Below, piece after piece: positions 53,018 to 61,299 of a stretch of 64,000 nucleotides of DNA; position 1 is the first letter of the stretch, and each line of letters starts with the position of its first letter. Position numbers and translations under genes: made by a program. The stretch is from Candidatus Kryptonium thompsonii (GTDB taxonomy: Bacteria > Bacteroidota > Ignavibacteria > Kryptoniales > Kryptoniaceae): NCBI GenBank assembly GCA_001442925.1, contig LDXX01000007.1:1-64000 (forward strand), written 5' to 3'. The notes below the pieces were generated by a model that did not search any database, had not been told where the DNA came from, and saw only the letters and a program-made list of their open reading frames with translations.

Positions 53018-54373
53018 ATGTTAAGAAGTTTATTGGGTTTGAAGTTTTTAATTTTGCTTCTTCATTTTAATATCACAGCGCAAAATATATGGTTCTCCGA
53101 GGATTTCATTGGCTCGAAGCTAAGTAGCGTATGGATTCCTATATCTGGCGATTGGGAGATCGAAAATGGTAGGCTCAAGTTAAAATCAGAAAATAAATCA
53201 TCACTTTTGGGATTGAATTTTTTAATCCCACCAAAGTCAAAATATACTGTAAAATTAAAATTTTCGGGGGGTAATATCTTAATTCTGTTTAATGTTTACG
53301 ATATTTACTCGTTTCGCGCTGGAAATTATGTTAAATTGCTCAACAACGCTGTTTACACTGGAATAATTGAGCCAACAGGGGAAGAAAAAATCAAAAAATT
53401 TGCATCGCTTTCTCAAACAACGGATAAATTTAGAACAATATCTATTGAGGTCGCTTCTGAAAAATACACTGTCTATCTAAATGACAAGAAAGTGTTGGAA
53501 GAAAATTTATATTTTAACTCTGGCTTTATAATTCTTGGTGTGGATAAGGGAAAAGCAGAGATCGATTACTTTATAATTTCATCCCGTGAAAAGTATAGAA
53601 CAATCGAGGATATGAAAAGGGTTAAAGAACCTTTGCTCGATCATATAAATTCGATAGCAGTCATCAATGAATCGAAGTTTGCAATCTCAAGTGAACTTTA
53701 TTCACAGGTTCAGGTGCTTGATATTACTGGGAATGTTCTAAATAGATTTACATATTTGAGGTGGGCTGGCGGGGTAATGCATTTTAAAGATGGTTTGTAT
53801 ATTTGTGATGTGGGTAAAATAACAATCGTTTATCCCGATAAAACTATGAGTGTTGCCCAATTTTTTGTAAAGTATCCGAATTATATAGCCACGGATGGTG
53901 AAAGATTTTATGTCATTGATGATGGAGCAATTAAAATTTTTAACCGTAATTTTAATCTTATCTCGTCCTTCTCGGATCCTGAAAAATTAAAATTTCCAAC
54001 CGCTGTATCTGTTGATAAGTATAACATTTATTGCACTGATCCAGAACTCGGTCAAATTGTTGTTTATTCAAAAAGAGACACAGTAAAATTTTTGCGTGGG
54101 ATTAAAGATATTCTAATCGCGCCAGTTGATGTAAAGTATGATTCGACATTAAATTGCTTATTCGTTGCCGATCTTGGGCTTAAAGGTATCGCAAAGGTTG
54201 TGGGTGATAAGGTTGAAAAGATTTTTAAAGCTGAAAATCTGGGTGGGTTAAAATTCCCCCGCAGCCTTGATTTAAAATCGGGTTTGATTTTCATTGCTGA
54301 CGCTGATAAAATTGTATGTGTTGATACAACACTTGCAGAACGCTCGGCAAGATTGGTTCTGCGAAGCAAGTGA
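53018..54373 (+). CDS. exported protein with LamG-like domain and NHL-like propeller
   Basis: A 451-residue protein with a signal peptide (about 1-21, ending ITAQNI). Residues about 22-190 resemble a concanavalin/LamG-type beta-sandwich (WFSEDFIGSKLSSVWIPISGDWEIENGRLKL appears as two blocks around a Gly). Residues about 205-440 have repeated beta-propeller blades (INSIAVINESKFAISS, KFPTAVSVDKYNIYCTD, KFPRSLDLKSGLIFIAD). No sorting domain is present. The function is unknown. An inverted repeat covers its last codons. It converges on the minus-strand DsbD-alpha-like gene. Confidence 0.78.
   Translation: MLRSLLGLKFLILLLHFNITAQNIWFSEDFIGSKLSSVWIPISGDWEIENGRLKLKSENKSSLLGLNFLIPPKSKYTVKLKFSGGNILILFNVYDIYSFRAGNYVKLLNNAVYTGIIEPTGEEKIKKFASLSQTTDKFRTISIEVASEKYTVYLNDKKVLEENLYFNSGFIILGVDKGKAEIDYFIISSREKYRTIEDMKRVKEPLLDHINSIAVINESKFAISSELYSQVQVLDITGNVLNRFTYLRWAGGVMHFKDGLYICDVGKITIVYPDKTMSVAQFFVKYPNYIATDGERFYVIDDGAIKIFNRNFNLISSFSDPEKLKFPTAVSVDKYNIYCTDPELGQIVVYSKRDTVKFLRGIKDILIAPVDVKYDSTLNCLFVADLGLKGIAKVVGDKVEKIFKAENLGGLKFPRSLDLKSGLIFIADADKIVCVDTTLAERSARLVLRSK
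54332..54370. repeat. inverted repeat at the end of the propeller gene
   Basis: CTTGCAGAAC (54332-54341) and GTTCTGCGAAGCAAG (54356-54370) form an interrupted stem over a 14-base loop, within the last codons (ERSARLVLRSK). No T run follows. It may serve as a bidirectional transcript-end signal between convergent genes, or be a small inserted repeat. Confidence 0.4.
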
Positions 54374-54381
54374 ATTTCAAG

Positions 54382-54765
54382 TTATGGTTTAACTTCAAAT
54401 TTTTCAACGAATTTCGAACACCATCCTTCGGAGTTAGAACAATAGAAATATGTTAATTCCCCCCTTAATGATTTTAAATTTTTTGTTTTGCTTTTTAACT
54501 TAACAATTATCGGTTTTTGTGTGTCGATATAATTTTTTTCTGTTTTATCAAATTTGATTTCTAAAATTTCAACGGGTGGGTCATTGAATTTTATACTTGG
54601 TGCAGGCTCAGAGTTTATGTGAATCCCATTGGTTGGTTTTAGGGTGACGATAAGAGCAAATTCGTTATGTTTGCCTTTTTCAAGTTTAAAATCTGAAGAA
54701 ACATATTTATTTTTACTCAATTGTGGGTTAGTGAGCAGGAAGATTGCCAAGATTATCGCGAGCAT
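54382..54765 (-). CDS. DsbD N-terminal (alpha) domain-like exported protein
   Basis: A 127-residue protein with a short signal peptide (LAIILAIFLLTNPQ). The mature part has GIHINSEPAPSIKF and ends LTYFYCSNSEGWCSKFVEKF, with two Cys spaced as in the DsbD-alpha / thiol-disulfide interchange domain. Only that domain is present, with no membrane or thioredoxin part. It could accept electrons from a DsbD-type partner elsewhere. It lies three bases after nagA. Confidence 0.7.
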   Translation of the reverse strand: MLAIILAIFLLTNPQLSKNKYVSSDFKLEKGKHNEFALIVTLKPTNGIHINSEPAPSIKFNDPPVEILEIKFDKTEKNYIDTQKPIIVKLKSKTKNLKSLRGELTYFYCSNSEGWCSKFVEKFEVKP

Positions 54766-54768
54766 TTT

Positions 54769-55935
54769 TTAATCTCTTCTGTATTTTATTTCTCCCTCAT
54801 AAATTGTCATATGAACATTGAAATCTTTATCAAGCACAACTATATCAGCATCCTTTCCGGTGGCGAGTATCCCTTTGCGATGTTCTTTACCAAGGACGCG
54901 TGCGGGATTTAGCGAAGCCATTCTAACTGCTGATGTAATTGGAACATCGACGAGCTCGACCATGACCTTTACCGCTCGTTCCATGGTGAGCATACTTCCA
55001 GCTAAAGTGCCATCTTCAAGAAATATCTTTTTGTCTTTAACGATAACTTTTTGATCGGCGAATTCATATTCGCCATCTGGCAGTCCACACATTTTCATTG
55101 CATCGGTTATAAGTATGATCCCGGAAGCTCCTTTTATTTTGTAAAGGAGTTTCATCACCATGGGATGTACATGGATTCCGTCAGCGATGAGTTCTATTTT
55201 AAGCTCATCAAAGAGAAGTGAGCCTGTTATAACGCCAGGGTCACGGTGGTGAAATGGTTTCATTGCATTGAACATATGTGTCACATGAGCAGCGCCATTA
55301 TGTATCGCTGTTTGAATTTCATCTATATCCGCAATTGAATGTCCAATTGACAATATAACTCCATCAAGAGCAGCCTCGCGCATGACTTCATAAGCCCCAG
55401 GAAGTTCGGGAGCAATTGTCATTATTTTTATGAAACCTCGTCCCGCATCTCGTAATGTATACCACGCGTCGAGCGAAGGTTTCAAAAGGTAATCTGGATT
55501 CATCGCTCCCCTTTCTTCTGGATTTAAAAATGGACCTTCAAGATGTATGCCCCAGATGTTCGAATGGTTTTGTTCTATAAAATCGGCGAGTCGTCTCAAT
55601 TCACGAATGAATTCTTTTTCTGGCTTTGGGTAAAGCGTTGCAAGTAAACCAGTTGTGCCATGCTGGAAGAAAAATTCACTTATTTTGAAAAGTGCATCCT
55701 CATCCTCGTCCTCAAAACCATATCCAAGTCCACCGTGAACATGAAGATCGATGAATCCAGGCACAGCATACATGCCCTCGAAATCAAAAAATTCATATTC
55801 TTCGTCTGGTTCAAAACTTAAATCTTCAAGCTTTCCTATCTCTGCTATTTTCTTTCCCTCTATTATTATGCCGGAGTTTTCTATTATTCTGAAGGGTGTA
55901 ATCGAGTTGACATTTCGTAAGACAATCTTTTTCAC
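54769..55935 (-). CDS. nagA: N-acetylglucosamine-6-phosphate deacetylase
   Basis: A 388-residue amidohydrolase removing the acetyl group from GlcNAc-6-phosphate in amino-sugar and cell-wall recycling. Metal-site motifs are DLHVHGGLGYGFED, WGIHLEGPFLNPEERGA, IGHSIADIDE, VTHMFNAMKPFHH and LITDAMKMCGLPDG. The start is a GTG at 55935 that overlaps the rpe stop by one base. The length is normal. Confidence 0.95.
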   Translation of the reverse strand: MKKIVLRNVNSITPFRIIENSGIIIEGKKIAEIGKLEDLSFEPDEEYEFFDFEGMYAVPGFIDLHVHGGLGYGFEDEDEDALFKISEFFFQHGTTGLLATLYPKPEKEFIRELRRLADFIEQNHSNIWGIHLEGPFLNPEERGAMNPDYLLKPSLDAWYTLRDAGRGFIKIMTIAPELPGAYEVMREAALDGVILSIGHSIADIDEIQTAIHNGAAHVTHMFNAMKPFHHRDPGVITGSLLFDELKIELIADGIHVHPMVMKLLYKIKGASGIILITDAMKMCGLPDGEYEFADQKVIVKDKKIFLEDGTLAGSMLTMERAVKVMVELVDVPITSAVRMASLNPARVLGKEHRKGILATGKDADIVVLDKDFNVHMTIYEGEIKYRRD

Positions 55936-56621
55936 TACGCAAATTTTGTTTTGTTTTTAAATTCATACTCAAGAAACTTTTTCTTGAATTTTTTAACTGT
56001 CTCTGTTACATCATTTGATTTAAAAACCGATGAGCCAGCGACGATTATATCAGCCCCAGCTTCAAGTAAAAGCTCAACATTATTGATATCAATCCCGCCA
56101 TCAACCTCGATTTCAACATTAAGATTTCTTTCGGTAATGATTTTTTTAGCCTGAACAACTTTTCTTAATGAAGTTTCAATGAATTTTTGTCCCCCGAAGC
56201 CGGGGTTAACAGACATTATCAACAGGAGATCAACATAGTCGATAATTTCTTCAACGGCATAAACAGGCGTAGCGGGATTTATAGCGACGCCAGCTTTTGC
56301 GCCGGTTTGTTTAATTTTCATTATTGTTCTATGCAAGTGTTGGCACGCCTCATAATGAACTGTTATTATGTCCGAGCCAGCGTTTCTAAATTCGTCTATG
56401 TATTGGTCTGGGTTTGAAATCATAAGATGAGAATCAAGGGGCAAGGAAGTTAATTTTCTTATCGCTTTAACTATCATCGGTCCAAATGTTAAATTCGGAA
56501 CGAAATGCCCATCCATTATATCGAGATGAAAAAGGTCTGCTCCACCTTCTTCTGCTTTCTTTATTTCATTTTTGAGATCGGAAAAATCGGCGGACAGTAA
56601 AGATGGTGCGAGTTTAAACAT
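55935..56621 (-). CDS. rpe: ribulose-phosphate 3-epimerase
   Basis: A 228-residue pentose-phosphate enzyme. Metal and catalytic motifs are LAPSLLSADFSDL, LFHLDIMDGHFVPNLTFGP, MSVNPGFGGQKFI and EVDGGIDINN. The start is the ATG at 56621 (MFKLAPSLL) with GAGAATA upstream; the open frame runs 27 codons further up, into the PASTA gene, and is unlikely to be used. It is coupled to nagA. Confidence 0.95.
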   Translation of the reverse strand: MFKLAPSLLSADFSDLKNEIKKAEEGGADLFHLDIMDGHFVPNLTFGPMIVKAIRKLTSLPLDSHLMISNPDQYIDEFRNAGSDIITVHYEACQHLHRTIMKIKQTGAKAGVAINPATPVYAVEEIIDYVDLLLIMSVNPGFGGQKFIETSLRKVVQAKKIITERNLNVEIEVDGGIDINNVELLLEAGADIIVAGSSVFKSNDVTETVKKFKKKFLEYEFKNKTKFA

Positions 56622-56628
56622 TCTATTC

Positions 56629-57378
56629 TCAATAGTTTTGTTTTTGCATTTCTGAAAGTTCCTTAGCAACGAAGATATCAACGGATGAACCTTTAGCAAC
56701 AAAAAAGCCAGGTCTTGGGAATTGCTCGATTACGGTATTCGGTAGAACCGTAGAGCTTGGTTCGTAAACAATTTTACCTATGCGAAGCCCAGCCTCATTT
56801 AAAATCCTTTCAACTTTTGAAAGTGGAATTCCGATTAAATTGGGAACCTGTGTTTTTCCCTCCGCATCTCCTAAACTTACAACAACTGAGACTGGTGTCC
56901 CAATTGAAACTTTCGCTTTTTCGGGGATTGACTGTGAGAAAATCGCTCCCTCGGGGAAATCCTCGGAGAAGTCATATTCAACAGCACCAAGTCGTAATCC
57001 GAACTTTTCAAGTGTTAATTTAGCCTCACGAACCGACTTTCCAATAAGTGATGGAACCTCAACTTTTTGTTCGCCTGAGCTGACAACAAGGTAAACACGC
57101 CTTCCCTCTTTTATCTTCATCTGTGGTCTTGGGTTTTGAATTATCACATATCCAGCGGGAAATCTCGCATCATGTCGCTCGGTTACATTTTCAAGCTTGA
57201 GATTTAGGGAATCAATTATTTGCTTTGCTTCTTCAAGTTTTTTACCGATAAGATTTGGCATTTCAATTGATTTAACTGAGTTAACATAAAATGGCATCAC
57301 AGCTTTATCCATTGCTAAAACAAAAAGAACAAATACCGCAGCAATTATAAATAATTTTTTGAGACGTTGCTTTTTCAT
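56629..57378 (-). CDS. PASTA-domain membrane protein
   Basis: A 249-residue bitopic protein: a basic N-terminus (MKKQRLKK), one transmembrane helix (LFIIAAVFVLFVLAM, about 9-25) and three PASTA domains (starting near IEMPNLIGKKLEEAKQIIDS, VEVPSLIGKSVREAKLTLEK and TQVPNLIGIPLSKVERILNE). PASTA domains bind peptidoglycan stems or beta-lactams. No kinase or penicillin-binding domain is fused. The start is the ATG at 57378; the longer open frame lacks a ribosome site. It heads the operon with rpe, nagA and the DsbD-alpha-like gene. Confidence 0.9.
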   Translation of the reverse strand: MKKQRLKKLFIIAAVFVLFVLAMDKAVMPFYVNSVKSIEMPNLIGKKLEEAKQIIDSLNLKLENVTERHDARFPAGYVIIQNPRPQMKIKEGRRVYLVVSSGEQKVEVPSLIGKSVREAKLTLEKFGLRLGAVEYDFSEDFPEGAIFSQSIPEKAKVSIGTPVSVVVSLGDAEGKTQVPNLIGIPLSKVERILNEAGLRIGKIVYEPSSTVLPNTVIEQFPRPGFFVAKGSSVDIFVAKELSEMQKQNY

Positions 57379-57582
57379 CTTTGTGATGTGATAATGTTTT
57401 TGCTTTTGTAAAAAATATAAAATAATTTCAGAATTCACAAATTGTGGAGATTTCGGGAAAATGCTAAAAGAATCATATTGAATTGACACTTTGACATTTG
57501 CGTGGCAAAATTTCAAGGGATTGTTGTCACTCTGACAGATTTTGCGTTGTGGCTAAATGAATGATTTTTAATTATTTCAAAG

Positions 57583-57598
57583 TGGCACAATATTTGAA
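57583..57598 (+). promoter_or_regulatory. sigma-54-like site before hsp20
   Basis: TGGCACAATATTTGAA matches the sigma-54 -24 element, but the -12 element is TTGA, not TTGC. It lies 65 bases before the hsp20 ATG and resembles the site before the haem sensor kinase (40291-40306). No CIRCE element is present in this 285-base gap. Confidence 0.3.
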
Positions 57599-57663
57599 TT
57601 TATATTTTAGTGGAAGTTTGAACAAAAACAAAAAATAAAAAATCGGTAAGGAGGTGAAGAACC

Positions 57664-58119
57664 ATGACACTCATCAGATGGAGCCCAATAAGAGATCTTG
57701 CAACAGAAATCTTTGACCTTCAAAAAGAAATAAACAGAATGTTTGACAGATTTTTCCGTGGTTTCGAGGACGAAGAAATTAGAATGATAAGTTGGAGCCC
57801 GAGGGTTGATATATCTGAGACGGATGATGAATACATCGTAAGAGCTGAGATTCCTGGGGTTAGCAAGGATGATGTTAAGATAACGATAAAGGATGATATT
57901 CTTACGATAAGTGGTGAGAAGAAACAAGAGAAAGAAGCGAAAGGTGAGAATTTCCATAGGATTGAGCGAGTGTATGGTTCATTCTCGAGATCGTTTGCTC
58001 TGCCAGGCAGTGTGAAAGTTGACAAGGTTGAGGCTAAGTTTAAAGATGGAGTTCTCACAATAAAACTTCCGAAAGTTGAGGAAGCAAAGCCACGGGAAAT
58101 TGAGATCAAGGTTGATTAA
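57664..58119 (+). CDS. Hsp20 small heat-shock protein
   Basis: A 151-residue alpha-crystallin-type chaperone. The N-terminus is MTLIRWSPIRDLATEIFDLQ, the crystallin domain contains PRVDISETDDEYIVRAEIPG and GSFSRSFALPG, and the C-terminal segment is FKDGVLTIKLPK. A near-ideal ribosome site AAGGAGGTGAAG precedes the ATG. It is a single-gene unit with its own terminator, as expected for a stress gene. Confidence 0.96.
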   Translation: MTLIRWSPIRDLATEIFDLQKEINRMFDRFFRGFEDEEIRMISWSPRVDISETDDEYIVRAEIPGVSKDDVKITIKDDILTISGEKKQEKEAKGENFHRIERVYGSFSRSFALPGSVKVDKVEAKFKDGVLTIKLPKVEEAKPREIEIKVD

Positions 58120-58124
58120 TTCAG

Positions 58125-58157
58125 AAAATCCCGCCAACTTTTGGCGGGATTTTTTTA
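58125..58157 (+). terminator. terminator after hsp20
   Basis: An 11-bp stem AATCCCGCCAA / TTGGCGGGATT with a three-base loop runs directly into TTTTTTAATTTTT. It is a strong rho-independent terminator. Confidence 0.95.
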
Positions 58158-58205
58158 ATTTTTAAATTATATAGAGGTTGTAAAAACAAATTCCCAAAAA
58201 ATCAA

Positions 58206-58700
58206 ATGGTAATGGAAGCACAAGCAAGGAAAAAAGGTTTTACTGAAATTTTAAAAAGTTTATTTATGCCATATTTTTCTGAAAAGGAAGAGCTTGTGAA
58301 AATTTTAAATGAAAATTATTCAAAGGAGATTGCTATTGCAAAGATGCTGGAGGAACATTCCGAGATGATACCGTTTGATTTTTTGAGGGAAAGGTTGAAG
58401 AAAGTTGCAGAAGAGGAAAGAAAGCATGCTGAAAGGTTAAGGCAAAAAATTATAGAACTTGGGGGAAGCGTAAATCCATCGCCGAGAATATTTGATGTAA
58501 AAACTGAAACAATTCACAACCAAAAAGGTTTTAGGAAACTCGTTGCTGATCTTGAGTTTGACAAGGAAATTTACGAGAATTACATCGCACAAATCAATAA
58601 AGTAGAGAATGATGAGATTAAAAAGTTGCTTAGGGAAATAGTTGAGGATGAGGAAAAACATAAAGATATTTTGATGGACATAGTAATGAGGTTATGTTAA
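58206..58700 (+). CDS. ferritin-like / rubrerythrin-type diiron protein
   Basis: A 164-residue helical protein. Two E-x-x-H motifs typical of ferritin-like diiron sites are visible (AEEERKHAERL and EDEEKHKDIL), together with earlier Glu residues in NYSKEIAIAKMLEEHSE. The order fits a four-helix ferritin-like bundle. It may bind iron or manganese and act against oxidative stress. ATG at 58206 or 58212 could be the start. It precedes lon by 38 bases. Confidence 0.82.
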   Translation: MVMEAQARKKGFTEILKSLFMPYFSEKEELVKILNENYSKEIAIAKMLEEHSEMIPFDFLRERLKKVAEEERKHAERLRQKIIELGGSVNPSPRIFDVKTETIHNQKGFRKLVADLEFDKEIYENYIAQINKVENDEIKKLLREIVEDEEKHKDILMDIVMRLC

Positions 58701-58738
58701 TTTTTTCAACAAATTAAAACAAAAGGTAATAAACAATC

Positions 58739-61114
58739 ATGGGAGAAGAAAGCAAATTTACGAAGAGCCCCGAAAAGCATGTGCATATCCCTGAGGCGAT
58801 GTCTATTTTACCGTTGAGGAATTCGGTGTTTTTCCCAAGGCAATTTATGCCCCTTTCCGTTGGGAGGGAAAGCACCATAAAGTTGATCGAGGATGCTGGG
58901 AAGACTGGAGAGTTAATTTTGATTGTTGCACAGAAAGAGCCACAGATAGAGAAGCCAACGCCAAACGATATTTACCACTTTGGAACGGTTGCGAAGATAC
59001 TTAAGGTTTATAACTTGCCTGACGGTTCAAAAAGCGTATTTGTTCAAGGCTTGCATCGGGCGAAAGTTTTATCGTTTATTCAGCAGGAGCCGTATTTGAG
59101 GGGATTAATTCAGCAAGTTGATGATGAGGGTGAAATCGATATCGAAGCTGAAGCTCTTGCAGTTGCAATTAAGAATGTGTTTAAGAAAGTTGTTGAGCTT
59201 TCCCCCGACTTAACACCTGAGCAGGCAAATATGGTAAGTGGTACTGATGATATTTATGCACTTCCTGATATAGTTGGGTCAATTTTAAGTGTCTCAGTTG
59301 CTGAAAAGCAAGAGATACTTGAACAGGTGAACATAAAGGAACGCTTGAAGAAGTGTCACTTTATTTTAAATCGACATGCTCAAAGGCTTGAACTTGGAAG
59401 CAAAATCCAAGCTGAGGTTCAAGATGAAATCACAAAGAATCAGCGCGAATATTTCCTTAGGGAGCAATTGAAAGCGATAAAACGGGAACTTGGAGAAGAT
59501 GAAGAAGGTGCAGAGATTAGGGAGTTGAGGGATAAAATCGAAAAGGCGAACATGCCTGAGGAAGCTCGAAAGGTTGCGTTGAAAGAGCTTGAAAGGTTAT
59601 CACGGATGCATCCATCTTCCGCCGAGTATACAGTCTCAAGAACTTATCTTGACTGGCTGATAGAATTGCCTTGGAGCATATCAACGGAAGACAATCTTGA
59701 TATAAAGAAAGCCGAGGAAATACTTGAGAGAGACCATTATGGACTTGAAAAGGTTAAGAAGAGAATTCTTGAGTATCTTGCGGTTCGCAAATTGAAGAAT
59801 GATATGCGTGGTCCCATACTTTGCTTTGTTGGTCCACCTGGTGTTGGTAAAACATCACTTGGAAGATCGATTGCGGAGGCTTTGGGGAGAAAATTTGTTA
59901 GAATTTCGCTTGGTGGGGTTCATGATGAAGCTGAGATAAGAGGGCATAGAAGAACTTACATCGGTGCTTTGCCAGGAAGAATAATCCAAGGGATTAGAAA
60001 AGCTGGTTCAAATAATCCTGTCTTCATGCTTGATGAGGTTGATAAAATAGGTGCTGATTTCCGTGGTGATCCTGCAGCTGCTTTGCTTGAGGTTCTTGAT
60101 CCAGAACAGAATCATTCATTTAGTGATCATTATATTGAAGTCCCGTTTGACCTTTCAAAAGTTATGTTTATAGCAACTGCGAATATGATTGAGCCAATTC
60201 CGCCTGCTTTGAGAGATAGGATGGAAATAATTGAGATACCAAGTTATATAGAAGAAGAAAAGTTAAACATTGCAAAATATTTTCTCGTCCCGAAGCAGAT
60301 AAAAGCACATGGATTGACGGAAGACATGATAAAATTTGAGGATTCCGCACTTAGGAAAATAATCAATTCATATACTCGTGAAGCAGGTGTTAGAAACCTT
60401 GAAAGGAGGATAGCAGATATATGTCGTGGGGTTGCAAAGGATGTTGCCATGGGTAAAACCGAGCCTACAACTATAACTGAAGATGTGGTTCCTAAATATC
60501 TTGGGCAACCGAAGTATTATCATGAAGCTGCGGAAAGGATCAACAAGCCTGGCATTGCTATGGGTCTTGCATGGACACCAGTTGGTGGTGAGATTTTATT
60601 TGTTGAGGCGACGAAGATGAAAGGTAAGGGAGCTCTTCATCTTACTGGTCAGCTTGGCGATGTTATGAAAGAATCGGCGCATATAGCGTTAAGTTATATT
60701 GCTTCTAAAGCCGAGGAGTTCGGGATAGATCCCGAATTCAAAGATAAATACGATATTCATATACATGTCCCAGCTGGGGCAATTCCAAAGGATGGACCTT
60801 CGGCGGGAGTTACGATATTAACGGCTCTTTATTCTTTGTTGAAAGGCTGGGTGGTATGTAATGATATCGCTATGACGGGTGAGATTACATTGCGAGGAGC
60901 CGTTTTGCCTGTCGGCGGAATAAAGGAAAAAGTTCTTGCAGCGCATAGAGCGGGAATTAAGAAAGTTATATTGCCAGAGAAGAATAAAGCCGACATTGAA
61001 GAAATCCCAGAACAAGTTAGAAGTGAAATGGAATTTTACTTTGTAAAGGAGATGGACGAAGTTATTGAGATCGCTGTGAAAAAAGAAGTTGCTGAGGAAG
61101 TTGAGCAGGTTTAA
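58739..61114 (+). CDS. lon: Lon ATP-dependent protease
   Basis: A 791-residue protease. It has the N-terminal LON substrate domain (about 18-210, LPLRNSVFFPRQFMPLSVG), an AAA+ domain with Walker A GPPGVGKTS and Walker B PVFMLDEVDKIG, and a C-terminal protease domain with catalytic Ser in PKDGPSAGVT and catalytic Lys in GIKEKVLAAHRAGIKKV. The length is normal. It follows the ferritin-like gene, and a strong terminator ends the unit. Confidence 0.97.
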   Translation: MGEESKFTKSPEKHVHIPEAMSILPLRNSVFFPRQFMPLSVGRESTIKLIEDAGKTGELILIVAQKEPQIEKPTPNDIYHFGTVAKILKVYNLPDGSKSVFVQGLHRAKVLSFIQQEPYLRGLIQQVDDEGEIDIEAEALAVAIKNVFKKVVELSPDLTPEQANMVSGTDDIYALPDIVGSILSVSVAEKQEILEQVNIKERLKKCHFILNRHAQRLELGSKIQAEVQDEITKNQREYFLREQLKAIKRELGEDEEGAEIRELRDKIEKANMPEEARKVALKELERLSRMHPSSAEYTVSRTYLDWLIELPWSISTEDNLDIKKAEEILERDHYGLEKVKKRILEYLAVRKLKNDMRGPILCFVGPPGVGKTSLGRSIAEALGRKFVRISLGGVHDEAEIRGHRRTYIGALPGRIIQGIRKAGSNNPVFMLDEVDKIGADFRGDPAAALLEVLDPEQNHSFSDHYIEVPFDLSKVMFIATANMIEPIPPALRDRMEIIEIPSYIEEEKLNIAKYFLVPKQIKAHGLTEDMIKFEDSALRKIINSYTREAGVRNLERRIADICRGVAKDVAMGKTEPTTITEDVVPKYLGQPKYYHEAAERINKPGIAMGLAWTPVGGEILFVEATKMKGKGALHLTGQLGDVMKESAHIALSYIASKAEEFGIDPEFKDKYDIHIHVPAGAIPKDGPSAGVTILTALYSLLKGWVVCNDIAMTGEITLRGAVLPVGGIKEKVLAAHRAGIKKVILPEKNKADIEEIPEQVRSEMEFYFVKEMDEVIEIAVKKEVAEEVEQV

Positions 61115-61151
61115 TTCCCAACGGTAAACTTTAAACCTGTGTAAATTTTTC

Positions 61152-61197
61152 AAAGGCGAATTATCTCATTAGTTGAGATAGTTCGCCTTTTTTGTTT
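61152..61197 (+). terminator. terminator after lon
   Basis: A long stem (about 17 bp, one G-T pair) formed by AAAGGCGAATTATCTCA and TGAGATAGTTCGCCTTT closes a 4-base loop and is followed by TTTTGTTTTTA. It lies 38 bases after the lon stop. Confidence 0.95.
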
Positions 61198-61299
61198 TTA
61201 TTGGGATTGGGTTATAGGACACCATCTGAGCTATTGAATAAAAAGCAGGATTTTTTTATTTTTGCTTTGTGTAAATTTGAAAAGACATTTAATAGCCTT

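Noticed and set aside
57379-57663. CIRCE/HrcA operator before hsp20
   Set aside because: The TTAGCACTC-N9-GAGTGCTAA inverted repeat is not present.
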